Source: Volvox africanus (Eukaryota; Chlorophyta; Chlorophyceae; Chlamydomonadales; Volvocaceae). Taken from it: a stretch of 64,000 nucleotides of DNA. The DNA lies in NCBI GenBank assembly GCA_030268105.1, contig BSDZ01000079.1:744001-808000 (forward strand). The letters run 5' to 3'. The notes under the pieces were generated by a model, which saw only the letters and a program-made list of their open reading frames with translations, was not told the origin of the DNA and ran no database searches. A program made the position numbers and the translations under genes. Each line of letters starts with the position of its first letter. The stretch's first letter is position 1. This document shows, piece after piece, positions 35,201-48,100 of the stretch.

Positions 35201-37268
35201 GTCGGCGGTGAGGTGAACCGCAGGCTGTCGGCACCGTGCGGTGGGAGCGAGGGACATTCCCCAATTGCAAATCTGGATCGGTCGTCTCCCGCAACATGCT
35301 CCCCTTCGTCGCTGTCGTTGTGGGCATCGGCCTCGCTCTCTTCTTCACCCTTCGACGGTGAAAAGACTTCCGCTTCCTGGTCGGCCGGTTGGCCGTAATC
35401 AGCAACAGCGTCGCCCCGATCCTCAAGGTCTTCAAGTCCTGTTTGAGCGGCGTTGAGCAGCAAGAGTGCGACACGGGAAGGCAAAGTAACCTGAGGGTTC
35501 CGGCAGCAATATTTGAGACATATCCTCCTCCTCCTCCTCCCCCTCCTCCTCCTCCTCCTCTTCTTCTTCGGATCTGAGGCGCTGACGCGGCACCCGGAAA
35601 GCGAGGTGAGGGACAAGATGTCCGCAGCCTTTCCAAACACGACGCATACCTGGTCGCCCACACATGTCTAAGTTCCTTCCTCCGGCAGCACTATGTCTTT
35701 AGAAGCTACGTGACCATACAGCAGCCAAAAGCGGACAAAGCGTTTGTTCGTAGTTTGTGTGTAGGTTCACTTGGGCCCGAGACGCTGTCGTCGACCCCAG
35801 CCGCCAACGCTCCGACCCTAGACCCGGCTCCGACCCCATTCGCATAAATAGCATGATTTGGTTTGCCACATGTGCCTACCGTCCCCGGCTTCGGAGCTCT
35901 TCCCCGCTGCTGACGCCTGCCAGATCCGCACCAGGGTGCCCACGGGCACATCCAGCACTCGGTCAGCACCGCGGGCTCCGGTGCGGCCACCCGCGCCGCC
36001 AGCACCGCCGGCGCTGCCGACAAGCACGGGTAAGATGCCATGCAAACTGGTCTTGCTGTTGTTGGCTCGTATGATGACGTCGCCGCCGCCGCCGCCGCTG
36101 CCGCCAGCTGCACCGAGGCGTCGACCTGAAGGCAACGAACATCACACATACCCACACTTAGTCGGAATCTTGGCAGGGCGGGGGCTATTATGTCGGAAGC
36201 AAGCAGATGCGTCGAGTATTGTATTCAAGGATGTTAGCCCCATGAGGAGGGCTTGGTCGGGGCGAGGTAGGCAGCATCGTATTTGGCTAAGTACGTTTTC
36301 CGCATACAGGTGTCAAATAAGGGGAAGTGGAAAACGCCGAAGCTAACCTGGCCTCCAATACCTGGGGGCCGAATTGAGGAGATAGGTGATGGCGGGGTGT
36401 TTGGCCGCAGTACATCGCTTTCTTGGTCGAACACCAAGGCTCGCATAAGACGCGCCCATTTCCAGAACTTCTGGAACCCGGACTGACTTACAGACACACG
36501 GACGCACATGGACATGGACTAAGTTTGCATGTGTTTTCATGTTGTGGCGCACATGGGCGCGAACTCATCTGACGATTACAGGGGTACCGTACCTCGTCCG
36601 ACAGGTTCGTAAGCGACCCTGCCAGCTCCCCCGCGGCCTCCCCGCACCCGTAGTTGCGCCCAGTCAACGAACTGGCCGCGCTGAGGCATCACTGGCTTGC
36701 CTTTGCGAGCCGCCGCACGGTGAGAATGGCGGCAACTAGCGTCTGTCGGCAAGTCGCCCTCGTCATTGCCATCCAGGGCCCTGCCGCCAGCTTTTCCCGC
36801 CTCCGCTACGGCGGCGTCTCCACTGTCGTTGCGGCTGGGTTGCTGCAGCTTCGCAACACCCGAGCATGATGAGGCCCTGCTAGCGTTTCTGGTCGTAGGG
36901 GTGCTGCTACTGCTGCTATCATTCCTATGGCTACTGCTGGTGGAGAATGGGGCAGTATTTGGTATTTTAAGAAGTAGCCTAGGCGGAACATCAAGTAATG
37001 GTTGCCGCTGGTAGCCGCTCAGCAGGACAGTTTGGCAGATGGCGGTGACGGGAGCGAGTCGGCTTGGGGTTGGGGACTGGGGCCGGGGCTGCTGATGAGA
37101 GACACGGGGCTGAAAGACAAAACAAGGTTCAGAATAGTCAAAAAAGACACCAGTAAATCTCAACAGGCTTGTTAAGGGCAGCAGCGACTGGCAACCTTGC
37201 AGCAGCAACGCTGTGCCTGGCGATTTGGTCAAGTGCGCAATGAAACGTGGGGTAAATGTGGTAACCAT
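32290..37268 (-). CDS. Obg-family organellar GTPase (MTG2/ObgC-like)
   Basis: Obg GTPases act in large-subunit ribosome assembly. Exons: 37268-36593, 36125-35880, 35438-35067, 34566-34451, 33820-33719, 33317-32964, 32514-32290. Phases agree: 2091 nt, 696 residues. The Obg glycine-rich domain starts near residue 200 ([17 protein letters not shown]) and continues through [12 protein letters not shown] and [13 protein letters not shown] motifs: G1 GLPNAGKS (Lys457), G2 YAFTTIRP, G3 DIPG (498-501), then FLRHIERC, G4 NKLD (642-645), G5 VPVSAAH. A roughly 200-residue Ser/Pro-rich N-terminus fits an organelle transit region plus linker. An acidic Glu/Asp insertion (exon 3) splits the Obg domain, and a Gly/Ala/Asp insertion sits between G3 and G4. 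It ends soon after G5 with no OCT or TGS domain, as in mitochondrial forms. Chloroplast versus mitochondrion is unresolved. A strong acceptor inside exon 1 (about 37108) leaves the exact 5' end open. Confidence 0.9.
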
Positions 37269-38467
37269 GCGAACTATAGTATACCTTATATGAATTCATC
37301 GGATAGACTGGCTGCGATACGATAAGTGGGAAATCGTGGTCAGCCGTACTAGTCCTTGTCGATTATCATGGCTTTGTCGCTGTTGCTTACCGGATAGATG
37401 TATATTTAAAAAGAAACTATTCATCAACGCCGTGATGACTGGGCCTACCTACTGAATACTTACAAGTAGTTTCTTTCGTTTCTGCTTCTTGCCATCAACT
37501 ATCAATTGAATTCGTCTTAGGGCGTGCTGGTATTGTCACTAATATCTTATAAAGTCCCAACTCTCAGCAAAGAGGTAGAGAATGGTGCACCTCTTGACTA
37601 GTAACTGTCAGCATAACCTGCCTGGCGCGTGGCGCTACATTATCAAAGCATATTATGTTGGAAGGTAATGAAATTCCATTTACTATGGAACATTTTTTCG
37701 AGGTAGGTACCTCTGGTCCACCCATGTCCCATTTTTGTAGCTGCTCGGTCCTGCAAATCCCAAGGAATGTACGCTTACTTTTGTGAAAACTACGTTTGAT
37801 GTATCAGAAAATCAGCATGTTCATGTATCATGTACTGTTTACAAGTATGAGGCCCAGTGCGCTTCCATGGCACTGCGCAGGCGAGCAGCTGCCTCCATCA
37901 TTATGCAGGGCTCTAGCATGAGGTCATTCAGTTGCATCTTATATTTCTTGAAGGCGAATGAATATTTCGGCGGCTCCCTATCAAGGGGAAGGTCCCTTGT
38001 ACTGCAGCCTGGAAACTGCGCACAGCCGGAATCGGAGCTGCAGCCGTGCCGTGCCTTCGGTGGAACTTAGTCGAGGAGATCCAGCAGACTTACCGGACAG
38101 AATAGCCGCAAGAGCGATACCTTGCACGGTGCCCACGGCGGCCTCCTCGGCAGCAGGCCGCAAACCCTCCGGCGGCACGTCAGGGCCGACCATGGCTGGC
38201 GCGCCAAATTGTATCTCAGTTGTATCTGCTATTTCAGGTACTTCAACGGTGAAAACTGGTGTGAGGGAATGGAGAACGATAGGATCCCACCCCCTTGAAG
38301 AACAGCTGCGGGCGCAACATGACGTTGAAAGTGAGGCGACGGTCTGTGTGGTAAGCGGGCATATAGAGAATGGTTGCGGAGTGCAGCGGCAGGAGATGTG
38401 GAGGTGGCAGCAGCAGCCATCAACAAAAGATTTTAGCATTTTTACAGCACTGTTACAGCATACGTGG
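37269..38467. other. Divergent promoter space between the Obg and C11 protease genes
   Basis: About 1.2 kb separates the two start codons, which face away from each other, so both promoters should lie here. It is AT-richer than the genes. I see no coding frame with a known motif. The open frame running from 37958 into the protease exon could add N-terminal residues if an upstream ATG (for example 38396) is used. Confidence 0.5.
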
Positions 38468-39088
38468 ATGCGGAAACCTGCTCAGCAACACCAGCTCCAT
38501 GGGAGGCAGGGGCGGTGGCAGCCATTGCGGCGGCCGCAGGGCCATGGTTTGGCTCAATGGCCATCTGCGGTGTTGTTGCTGCTACTGCTTAAGTCGGCGT
38601 CCACAAACTGGCCGTTGGTTGCCGGGCAGACGACTACCAGTACCATATCGAGCAGCAGCAGTAATAGTGGTAATAGCAATAACATTACTAGCAGTAGCAG
38701 TGGCAATGGCGGCAGGAGCAGTAGCAGCTCGGATGTGAAGTGGACGTTCCTGATCTATATGCTTGCGGATAACAACCTGGAGTGCTTTGGAATCCTAGAT
38801 TTAATTGTGAGTGTGCATAAGTGGGACGCGTGGTCGGATTTACAGCCATCTGTATAGCTGCATCGGCGATGCTGGCCTCCATGAGGGCTTCATGGGGCCG
38901 TTGGGAATGGTCAGGGAGCTGCAGCGAGGTTCTCGGGCAGGTTGCAGAGGGGCAGATTATAGTCGGGCACAGGCCTCGCTCACCATGTTATCCGCGCGGT
39001 CCCGCTTTGCCCATCTGAGCATGTCGGAGTATGATCCCCTGAGCTGGGCGTCACTTTTCGTGTGGTGCCGAGGGATGCCCTGGCTGTT

Positions 39089-39173
<85 letters not shown>

Positions 39174-42100
39174 TGAAGGATATGGACAATAAATCGTCCA
39201 GGGCAAGCCAGATGGCAGTCTGCTGAGCGCTGAGCGCCGTCCCACGTGCCCTCCTGCGCGTAAACCCCATACTTGCAGGAAATGATGGAGGGCATGGCTC
39301 AAGAGCCGGCGAGCTGTCAGACCAGCGCATGCGGGGCGGGCTGCCAGGCAGGGTATACCACCACCACCACCACCAGTTGTGAATCGGTGAGGTCAGAAGG
39401 CGAAGGAACCTAGACTGGATGCAACCAACAAGGGGTAGTGACGGATGAAGGGATGGATGCAAATTTTGTAATCCAGAAAATCACAGCACTGCGGAAAACC
39501 ATGGCAAGGGATGGCTAGGGATGGGGTTATGCGGCAGGGCACAGGGGGGACGAATCGATCGATTAACATCCACATCAGCATATGGACGCTTCCACACTCT
39601 TTTGTTTTGGTGCCTCGCGGACTGGTACCACCCAATGCGGTCGTGACTTCACCCCTCCCGCCGTGGCGCTCCCTTGCTATACCGCCGGGAACTCTCACAG
39701 GGCAAGGTGGTCTCTCGTTGTTGCCCCTCGGCGGCGTACCCGGACGTGCTGGTGCTCGCTGACCGCGGTGTAACCAAATGCACATTCAGCATGCCCAGCG
39801 GACTAGATTACTCGTTGCTGGCGAGCACCTGGACCACTGCCAAGGAGCTGCTGGTGCTGCCCGGTGGCGCGTTACAGCAGGTCCGTGATCTGGGCGAGAT
39901 CGACATGGCTTCCCCCGACCAGCTGGCCGACTTCTTACGGAGGAGCTTTACGCGGTTTCCGCCCTCATCAGCCTCCTCCTCGGCCAGCAGCACTACGACA
40001 CGCAAGTACGCGCTAGTGCTGTGGGATCACGGCAATGGCTGGAAGGTAGGGGTGAATGTCACAATTCGGTGGTTTCGGAGCTGCTTATTTGCCTTTTACC
40101 CGGTTGGATCCCACAACGTTAGCTAACTTCGTTGAAATTTCATTTACTCGTTATGAGGTGATGAGGCGAAGCCTCCCGCCTCCTGGACCGAATCATTTCT
40201 TTGGATCATCCGGTCGGTATTCGTTGAACTGGGTTTGGGAATCGGGCATGTTGCGCCACTCTTCCTTTCTACAGCTCTTAAGGTTCCTGACGCTGCACGC
40301 AGGGTTACGGCGTAGATGACACGTGCTCGTCCTCCGGCGGTTCGTCCAGCTCCGGCTGCGATCAGTTCACGATCAGTAGTCTGGCCACTGGCCTGGCGTC
40401 AGGCCTGGCGGGCCAAGCCGTATCAAAGCTTGATGTGCTAGGCTTCGACGCCTGCCTCATGTCTATGTATGAAGTGGGGGGCACGCTGGCGCCGTACGCG
40501 CGTACGTTGTTGGCGTCAGAGATGCTGGAACCAGGCCACGGCTGGGACTACCGCGCGCTGGGAGCTATGACGAAGGCGGCGGCATCATCCTCTGTCGCCG
40601 CCACGACGGCGGAGATAGCGATGGCAGAGATCTGGATATCTCAGTACAAGGCCCAGGCGGTGCAGTATCAAACGACGGGCGTGACGCTGGCGCTGTCGGA
40701 TTTGGGCGTGGCGACGGCGAACTTGGTACCTGCGGTGAGCTCGCTGGCGGACGCGCTGTGTGCGGCCCTGACGGCAAACAGCTCATACGCGTCAGGGATG
40801 CTGCGGCGGCGCATGGCCATGGCGGCTGTGGGTACGGGGGAGCAGGAGAGCTCAGTGGATCTTGGAAGTATGTTGGCAGGTGGGGGAGCAGGACGTGACT
40901 TCGAGGCAACTGTCATGATGATTGGTGGTTGGTGGAGACAACGACCCCGCTGGACGCAAACCGAAAAGCAGTTATGACGAACCTGACAAGGGCTAGGGGT
41001 ATGGACGGGCATGCCAGATCTGCAGAAGAGACGAAGCCGGGGGAAGATGGGATGCACAGTGCTGCAGCGGGGACAAGGGATAGGGCGTGCCACAGAAACA
41101 AAAGAAGCCAGGCAAAATAATGGGGGCATTTATGGGCTCGCGTCAGGGCTGGCAGGGCCGGGGGATATGGGAGATTTATGACCACATGAGCGTCCCGTCT
41201 GGACTGGCCTGCTGGACCTTTCATGAGCTGGACGTCTCCCGTGCCCTTGGTTGGTTCTTCGGTCCTTCATGATGATGACGATGATGCTTTGCTCTTGCTT
41301 CGTGCTATCCTCGCCCTCGGCACACACAGTACCTCTCTCTTTCCTTCATGTTCTCTTTATCTTTCTCTTTTCACAATGCTTCTCCTTGTCCCTCGTAGAG
41401 TTGCGCCAGGCAACGGAACTCGACACCGCCTCACGTGCCGCCGCCGTTACAGCGGCTGCCGCCTACAACGCCACCTTACTCGCCTACGGTCGGGACGACG
41501 CTATGCCGGGGGGCACCGGCCTCGCCATCTACTTCCCTGCTCAGGCCGCCAAGATGGACCCGGATTACCTCAAGCTGACTTTGTCGTCGTCAACGGCGGT
41601 GCTGGCGCCGGTAGCGGGCCGATGGGCGGCGTTTCTGGCCAGCCTGTACAACGCCTCAGTCAAGGTCGCGTCATCTGAGACGAGCTTCAGCTTCCTGCAG
41701 GGCTCTGCTGCTTCGGTGCCGTACATCGACGTGGCATCGGGGTCTTACGTGCTGCAGGGCGTGCTGAGCAGTCCATTGGCGCTATCGGCTCAATCGTACT
41801 ACGGTTTTGTGGATGCAACGGACGAGTGAGGACTGCTGAGGGAAGGGGAGGGCACGTGGTTTTCCTGCTGCCAGAAAACCCGTCGCACTTGCTTCCGGGA
41901 ACACCCCCGTCTCCACACACATACACACACGAACACCATCGAAGCGGAGACACACACATACACATACACAGATATACCACAGATATACACGGAAAATAAC
42001 CATCACAAGACCACGTCACCTCCCTCTCACAAACCCTTCATAGAATAATGCGTTCATTATCTATTCTCCGCCCCTCCCCTCCCTTCCGCTACCTGTTCGT

Positions 42101-45100
42101 TCTGCTCTTTGTTAGCTGCCTCTCCCTCCACCTCCTTCCCTCCCACTCCCAGGTCTTACATCTTGGCCGGCACACAGTCCGCTCTGGTGGACGGCGTCAG
42201 CGTCATCGGTACCTGGCGTCGCTTTCTGTGGGGTGTCACCCAAACCCTAAATGCGACCAGCTCCACCACCTCCACCACCACCACCTCGACAATCCTGGCA
42301 CCACAGCAGCAATCCAGTGCAGGAACCTCCGTCACGTTCTCCTCCCTCATGTTTGCGGCGGAGAGCTGGACCACCTCAACTGATGGCACCACCGCCACCT
42401 CCGTTTCGCTCAGCGCCAATGTGCGGTACGGTGACACGTGCAGCTCAACGCGCAGTACCACGTCGTCAGCCGTACTTAAGTACACCTACCGCTTCGCCAC
42501 TGGACGTGCCACACTGCAGCTGTTCGCGCAGCAACCGTCCGGGGCGTACGGCGAGGTTTCGGCGCAGGCCGGCGGTGTCATCGTGCCAGTTATGTATAAA
42601 CTACCAACGGATTTTTCCGGTGGGGCGGGGCCGGGGTGCTGGGGACTGAGGAAAGGGTATTTAGCGGAGGGTCATTGATGCGTATGAGCTCCCTATATAA
42701 TGCTTTGTGCACGTCTTTATCCTTGTTTTGTTTGCGGAGGGGCAGGGGGAAGGGAGAAAGCGGAGAGTGCACACACATACATGCACATACACAACACATG
42801 CATATGCGGAAATCAGGCCAAGCAGGTATGGGCAGGGGGAATATTGTGCGCGTGAGTAAGGCAATCGCCATTGGGTTTGGCTCCGAAGCTGACTCCCATC
42901 TCAACCCCAACACTCCCACCTGATGCAGGGCCCCAGAGTACCACGTACGAATACAGTGGCTGTCTCAAGTGGTGAGAGGACGGGTTGATGGGAGCACGTG
43001 CAAACGTGCGAAACGCAAATGTGTGTGTATGAGAGGCAGGAAAGGGGGGGATGAGAGAAAGAGAAAGAGATGAGGGAAGCGTCATCGTGAGCGCTGGTGG
43101 TGAGTGTTCTAATTGATGACAGCCAGCAGCTTCTGCGGCCCCGTGTTTGATACGCAGCGATGGAGATACCGCCGCTGGAGCTGCAGCGTAGACTGTCCGT
43201 CAGCCCCGCCAGTCTCCTAGACCTCCAGCCATTTGTCACTTCTATGACGCCTCTCCAATCTTGCACCTGCATTTGCCTTTCTCGCTGCCTTTCTAGCTGC
43301 CTCTGTCTGCTACATGTTCCCACTCCCACTTAGCATAACCCAGAATGCAATGCATGGACGAACTGCAATTCTTCATACAAGTTCTTTGCAGAATCTCCCT
43401 GGACTTCATGGCGGGCCTTATCCCGAGTCCTCTCTCCGTATTCCCGCAACGCCCTCTCACCTTAAGTGTTCTAAGGAAAAGTGCCCGGCTTTCGCCGCAT
43501 CACTATTTCTTATTCCCGACACATAGACGCATAGATACATAGACACGTACCATTATAAACGTAAAGGCGCTGCTCGCCTGTCGGTAGACACTCGAAGGCA
43601 AACCTCTTTCACAAAACCCAAGCCCCAAATGCCTGAACACCGTCGCCGCTCCTAAATCGCACGTGCGTATCTTACGTATGTGCAGGGGCTACAACGGCAC
43701 GGTCCGGGTTGTGGTGGTCAACATGGACGATGCGGCCGACACTCTGGGTGTTGACGTGCGGGAGGACATGCTCATGTTCTTGGTGGCGAGAGACCTGTCG
43801 CTGTGTGAGTGCGTGTATTGGGAGGGAGGGGGTGGGGTGGGGTGGGGTGGGGGTCGCCATAAATGCAAGTTTTAGAGCAGGCATGGATTTGGCTTCGTTG
43901 GCAATTTCGAGGCCGCCTCTTCCGCCCGTCTATTACTCCTCGCCGGCTATGGGCCCTATGACGGGGACCATTCTTTACGGCCCTCCTTTCTCCCAACCAC
44001 CCACCCACATCCCGCGCGCCTGCTCCGACACCTCACTTCTCACCTACAGCCAAGGTTGCTTACCTGGTGGGTTCTTTCTCTTCGGCGGCGCTGGCGGACA
44101 CCTCGGTGGGGGGCTGCCAGTGCCTCACATACTGGCGCTTAGGCGCGGTGACCTACAGCGGCTGTGCCAACCCCGATAATGACCCCGGCGGCCCTTGGTG
44201 CCCGGTGCTGGTTGGGTCATGCACTCAGCCGGAGAAGGCGCTGGGTGAGTGCGTGCACGCGTTGTATGTGTATGTGTATGTACGGATTATATATGTATAC
44301 GTCTGTGGCGCATGGGGAGGGAGGGGTAATGGGATGGCACGTCGTCCTGGCTACCACCCCATTACACCGTGCAACACAGCTGTTGGCTTCTCACCAGCAC
44401 CTCATTAGGACCTTTGCAAGCATATCCATTACCACCGGCACAACCACCATCATCATCACTGTTGCTGCCTCTAGGACGCTGTACTGCATAACTCGCCAGA
44501 TATACCCACCGTCTTGTTTGTCTTGGATTCCCACTCCCTGCTAGGTTCCATCTCCAACCTCTCCAGGCCCTACGACTACTGCTCGCCCAGTCGTACACTG
44601 GCGGGATGCTCTTGCTCGCAAAACTACTCCACGGATGGAGTCAATTTCGCGTACGGCAAGTGCTACAGAGGTGGCAATCGGGCCGCGACTCAAGGTGCAT
44701 GGTGAGTTTGGGCTGGTTGGGTTAGTATTGAGTGCCTCGTGTACGTCGTCTGCCACCCTCCCCTTCTTGTCCACATTGTTAGCCATCTGGTGTCATCGGA
44801 AATGTTAGGAGCCTTTGATTTCGCTCCAGGGGGGCGAGATTTCCACTGCAGCACTGTGCATCCTATCTTCCCCCGGCTTCGCCTCTTCTGCAGATCTGGC
44901 ATGCCCGTCCAAACCCCTAGCCCTTGTCAGGTTCGTCATAACTGCTTTTCGGTTTGCGTCCAGCGGGGTCGTTGTTTCCACCAACCACCAATCATCATGA
45001 CAGTTGCCTAGAAGTCACGTCTCCCCATCCCGAAGACACGAATCCCGTAAAGCCGCCCCGGGCTCCGCCTCCGCACCCACCTTCTAACCCCTCCTTCCCC

Positions 45101-48100
45101 CACCCTCCTATCTCCCGCGCCCCCCAGGTGTACTGTCAACAGTACAACCTGCCCCACAAAGTACCGTGCACACGGCAGTAATGACACATCGTACGACTAC
45201 TGCGAAGCACAGACCGTGGAGGGCTGTTACTGCGTCAACAGGTGCGCGGCTATGGACATGAACTTGTGTCCGCTGTTTCAGCATGGCAGTTCTCATACTC
45301 CCATAAGGCCCCCTCCTCATGTGATAAATCTCCCCCTCTTTATCAGTCAATACCTCTGTCGCTTTCCAGTAATACTTAAGTTCCTCCCTCGGTGCATGAG
45401 GCGGGTTGTGGCAGGTGGGGGACGCTGCTGCCTCGGAGCCACAGGTCCGTCCTGTCCCAGATCGGGCCCACCTGACCCATATCTCTCAAGTGGCGTCGTG
45501 CCTGCCCGCCACACGCCTCACGCCTCACGCCTCACGCCTCACGCCTGACGCTCATCTTGTCCCGGTGCCGTGCAGTTGGACGTACAACGGCGTCACGTAT
45601 AATGGCACGTGCGCAACTGGGTTCTACCCCGGCAATCCCCCCGAAGGCTTCAGCAACTCCAGTCGCTGGTGCCGCGTTCAGCCGGGCTGTCGTACCCGCA
45701 ACCAGGTGCGACATCGGAAGTATAGGGCTGTTCAGCATAAATGGAAGGAGCTGCAAGAAGGTGCCGGAAATGGTAGGCCTTCAGGGACTTTGGGCACCAG
45801 TATACGAGGCTGGCAACACGAGGCTCGGGGAAAGGAGTTTCGTAACGCTGTGAGCTGAAGGCGGCTTTAACTTTTTCCCTTTCTCAGCAGGCTGCACATA
45901 TGTGAGTGGTGCCACACGCACTTGGAGCGTCTGACGAAAAAGGGGAGAGCGCCTTTATTCGCCCCGCCCCGGGCTACCCGCCGCATAAACCCGGAAGCCA
46001 CTCCCTGCACAAACAACCCCGCCACAAACCTACGCGAACGTCACACCCATTTGCCGTTCCGGCTGCTTTTTTTGGATCCTAGATTGGGTTTAATGGGGGC
46101 TATCTGGTTGGCTGTATTGCGCTTGTCCTGCTCTTCACCCCTGTTATGCCCCTCGACCTTCGCAGCTGAACGGTCGCCGGATCGGGCTGTGCGGCCTTGC
46201 TGCCCCGCGAAGAACCACCGCAAATGCCACCTGCGTCCTCCCCGCCACCGTGTGGGGCGGCGTGGTGGTGCAGGACTGCGTTACCTGGAGGAATGGCCCA
46301 AATGCCACAGACCTCAGGGACGACGTCGCACCCATGTGTCCGTTGGACGCCAATGCCACCACATTTGGCACCTGCCTGGTTAGGAACTGTACGTCACTGG
46401 ACATGTCTGCGTGTCCCGCTACCAGCCCCCAGGTACTCGGGTTGCCTCAGTGTGTGCGTGAGACCGGGTCCAGGAAGGGTTTCAGTAGGAGAAACCCTGA
46501 AGCGAGGGGGCTGGGAAGGCAAAGCAGGAACCGGGTGGGGGGCTACGGCGCTCGGGACGGAAACGGCGGCGGCGCAGCGTCTCGTGGGCAGCATGTGTTG
46601 GTTCGGGATGGTGAGGGAGGGTTTGAGCCCAGATGGACGCCGAGGGCCGTGCTAAGCGTGGCCCTGCCCTACCCTGTCCTGCTCCCAACATCCGCACGCG
46701 TTGACACCTTCCCTCAGAGCACCAGTCAACTCACCAGCAGCAGCTGGTTGTCAAGGCGCTGCTTGGAGCAGCTCTGTGCGGCAGCACTGGTCAGCAGGGA
46801 CAATACCACGTGCACCGACGACGGGATGTTCGCCGCCGCGGCCTTTGCACAGCTCAACGCCAGCACCGCAGCGGCGGGGGTGATCCTGAGCAGCTACTCG
46901 GCAGGTGGGGAATGGATCTTGAGGAGCCGCCGCTTATCAGCTTAAAGGTGTAGGTATAGGTGCAGGTGTAGGCGTTTGTTTTAAGACCTCAACAGGTGTT
47001 TATATGCGCCTAGCCGTATCGTATCGTCGGCGGTATCCGTTACAGCCAGCAGCACCGGCCTGCCTTATAGAATCTCTGCACCACTCCCCAACCGTCTATG
47101 AAACACAAACACCCATTTTCGTGTAACACGCCTGCACAGGCTCCCTGGACGGTTTCTGTACGACACTGATTGGCACGGACTGTCTGCCAAATCTCATGCT
47201 TCCCGCCTGCCCCGCCATTCGCATCAACCGGACCGCCGCATTTAGTACGGCGTACGTGGACGACAGCAACGTGAGCAACCTTTGCCGTACGGACTGCGTC
47301 AAAGCCCTGTGCGCCGTGTCGAGGTGTGTGTATTTCCGCGGTCCGGGTTGTTGCCAGCTTGGGGAGGTGTGAGGAGGTGGTAACAACCTGTTCGCTGGCC
47401 TGTACGATTCCGCTAACAACGCGTACTTCTTCGCATCACCAACCCGAGCTTGCTAAGGCTATATATCCCTGCACGTCCTAATCCCCCCCTTTCTTCCTGC
47501 ACTTATCTCACGCCCCTCAACTTCCACCTCCCGTTTTGAAGGCTCATTGTCTTGTTGGGCCCTCTGCCAGACCCACCTCCCCCTCGCTCACCCCTTCGTA
47601 AATCCCCGGTTTGACTATATTCCCTTTTCCTAACCTGTTCTCAAGCAAACACCCGCAATCATCACTCCCGCCACCATCTCCGAGCTCCATTTCTCTTGTA
47701 TCTTGAGATGTTGATTGAATTGGCTCATGAAATCATATCATGGCATTCTTACCCGTGATCCCCCCTCCCCTCCCGAGTCTGTCCAGCACCAAGTGCGCCC
47801 GGTCCCAGCTGGTGGAGTCCCTCCGACTGACGCTTCTGGAGGCCATGGACGCCAAGTGCAGCTCGGCGCTGACAGCGGGAAACGCCACGGCCAACATATT
47901 CTCCCGCTTCTCAGCAGGATTACTGTGCGCGGAGCTGACGGCGGCCCCAGTCACTTGTGCGCCCCTCATCACCCTCACGTCGGCATCGGGTATGTGAACC
48001 TGTGTGTGTGTGTGTGTCCGCTGTCTGGGTTCCTGTGAGCGTGTGCATGTGTATGTGTTTGCGTATGCGTATTTGTATGTGTGTGGTGGGAGTGGAAAGG

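Noticed and set aside
39051..39302. Pro-Val repeat protein frame on the minus strand
   Set aside because: It is the antisense reading of the intronic GGACAG array.
41687..42019. Cys/Val/Tyr-rich minus-strand frames with an apparent hydrophobic segment
   Set aside because: They overlay a CA/TG-rich intron and part of exon 5 of the protease gene on the opposite strand; no splice or start support.
45512..45546. Direct repeats considered as a CRISPR-like array
   Set aside because: The units are 7 bp with no spacers, in a eukaryotic intron. It is a simple tandem repeat.
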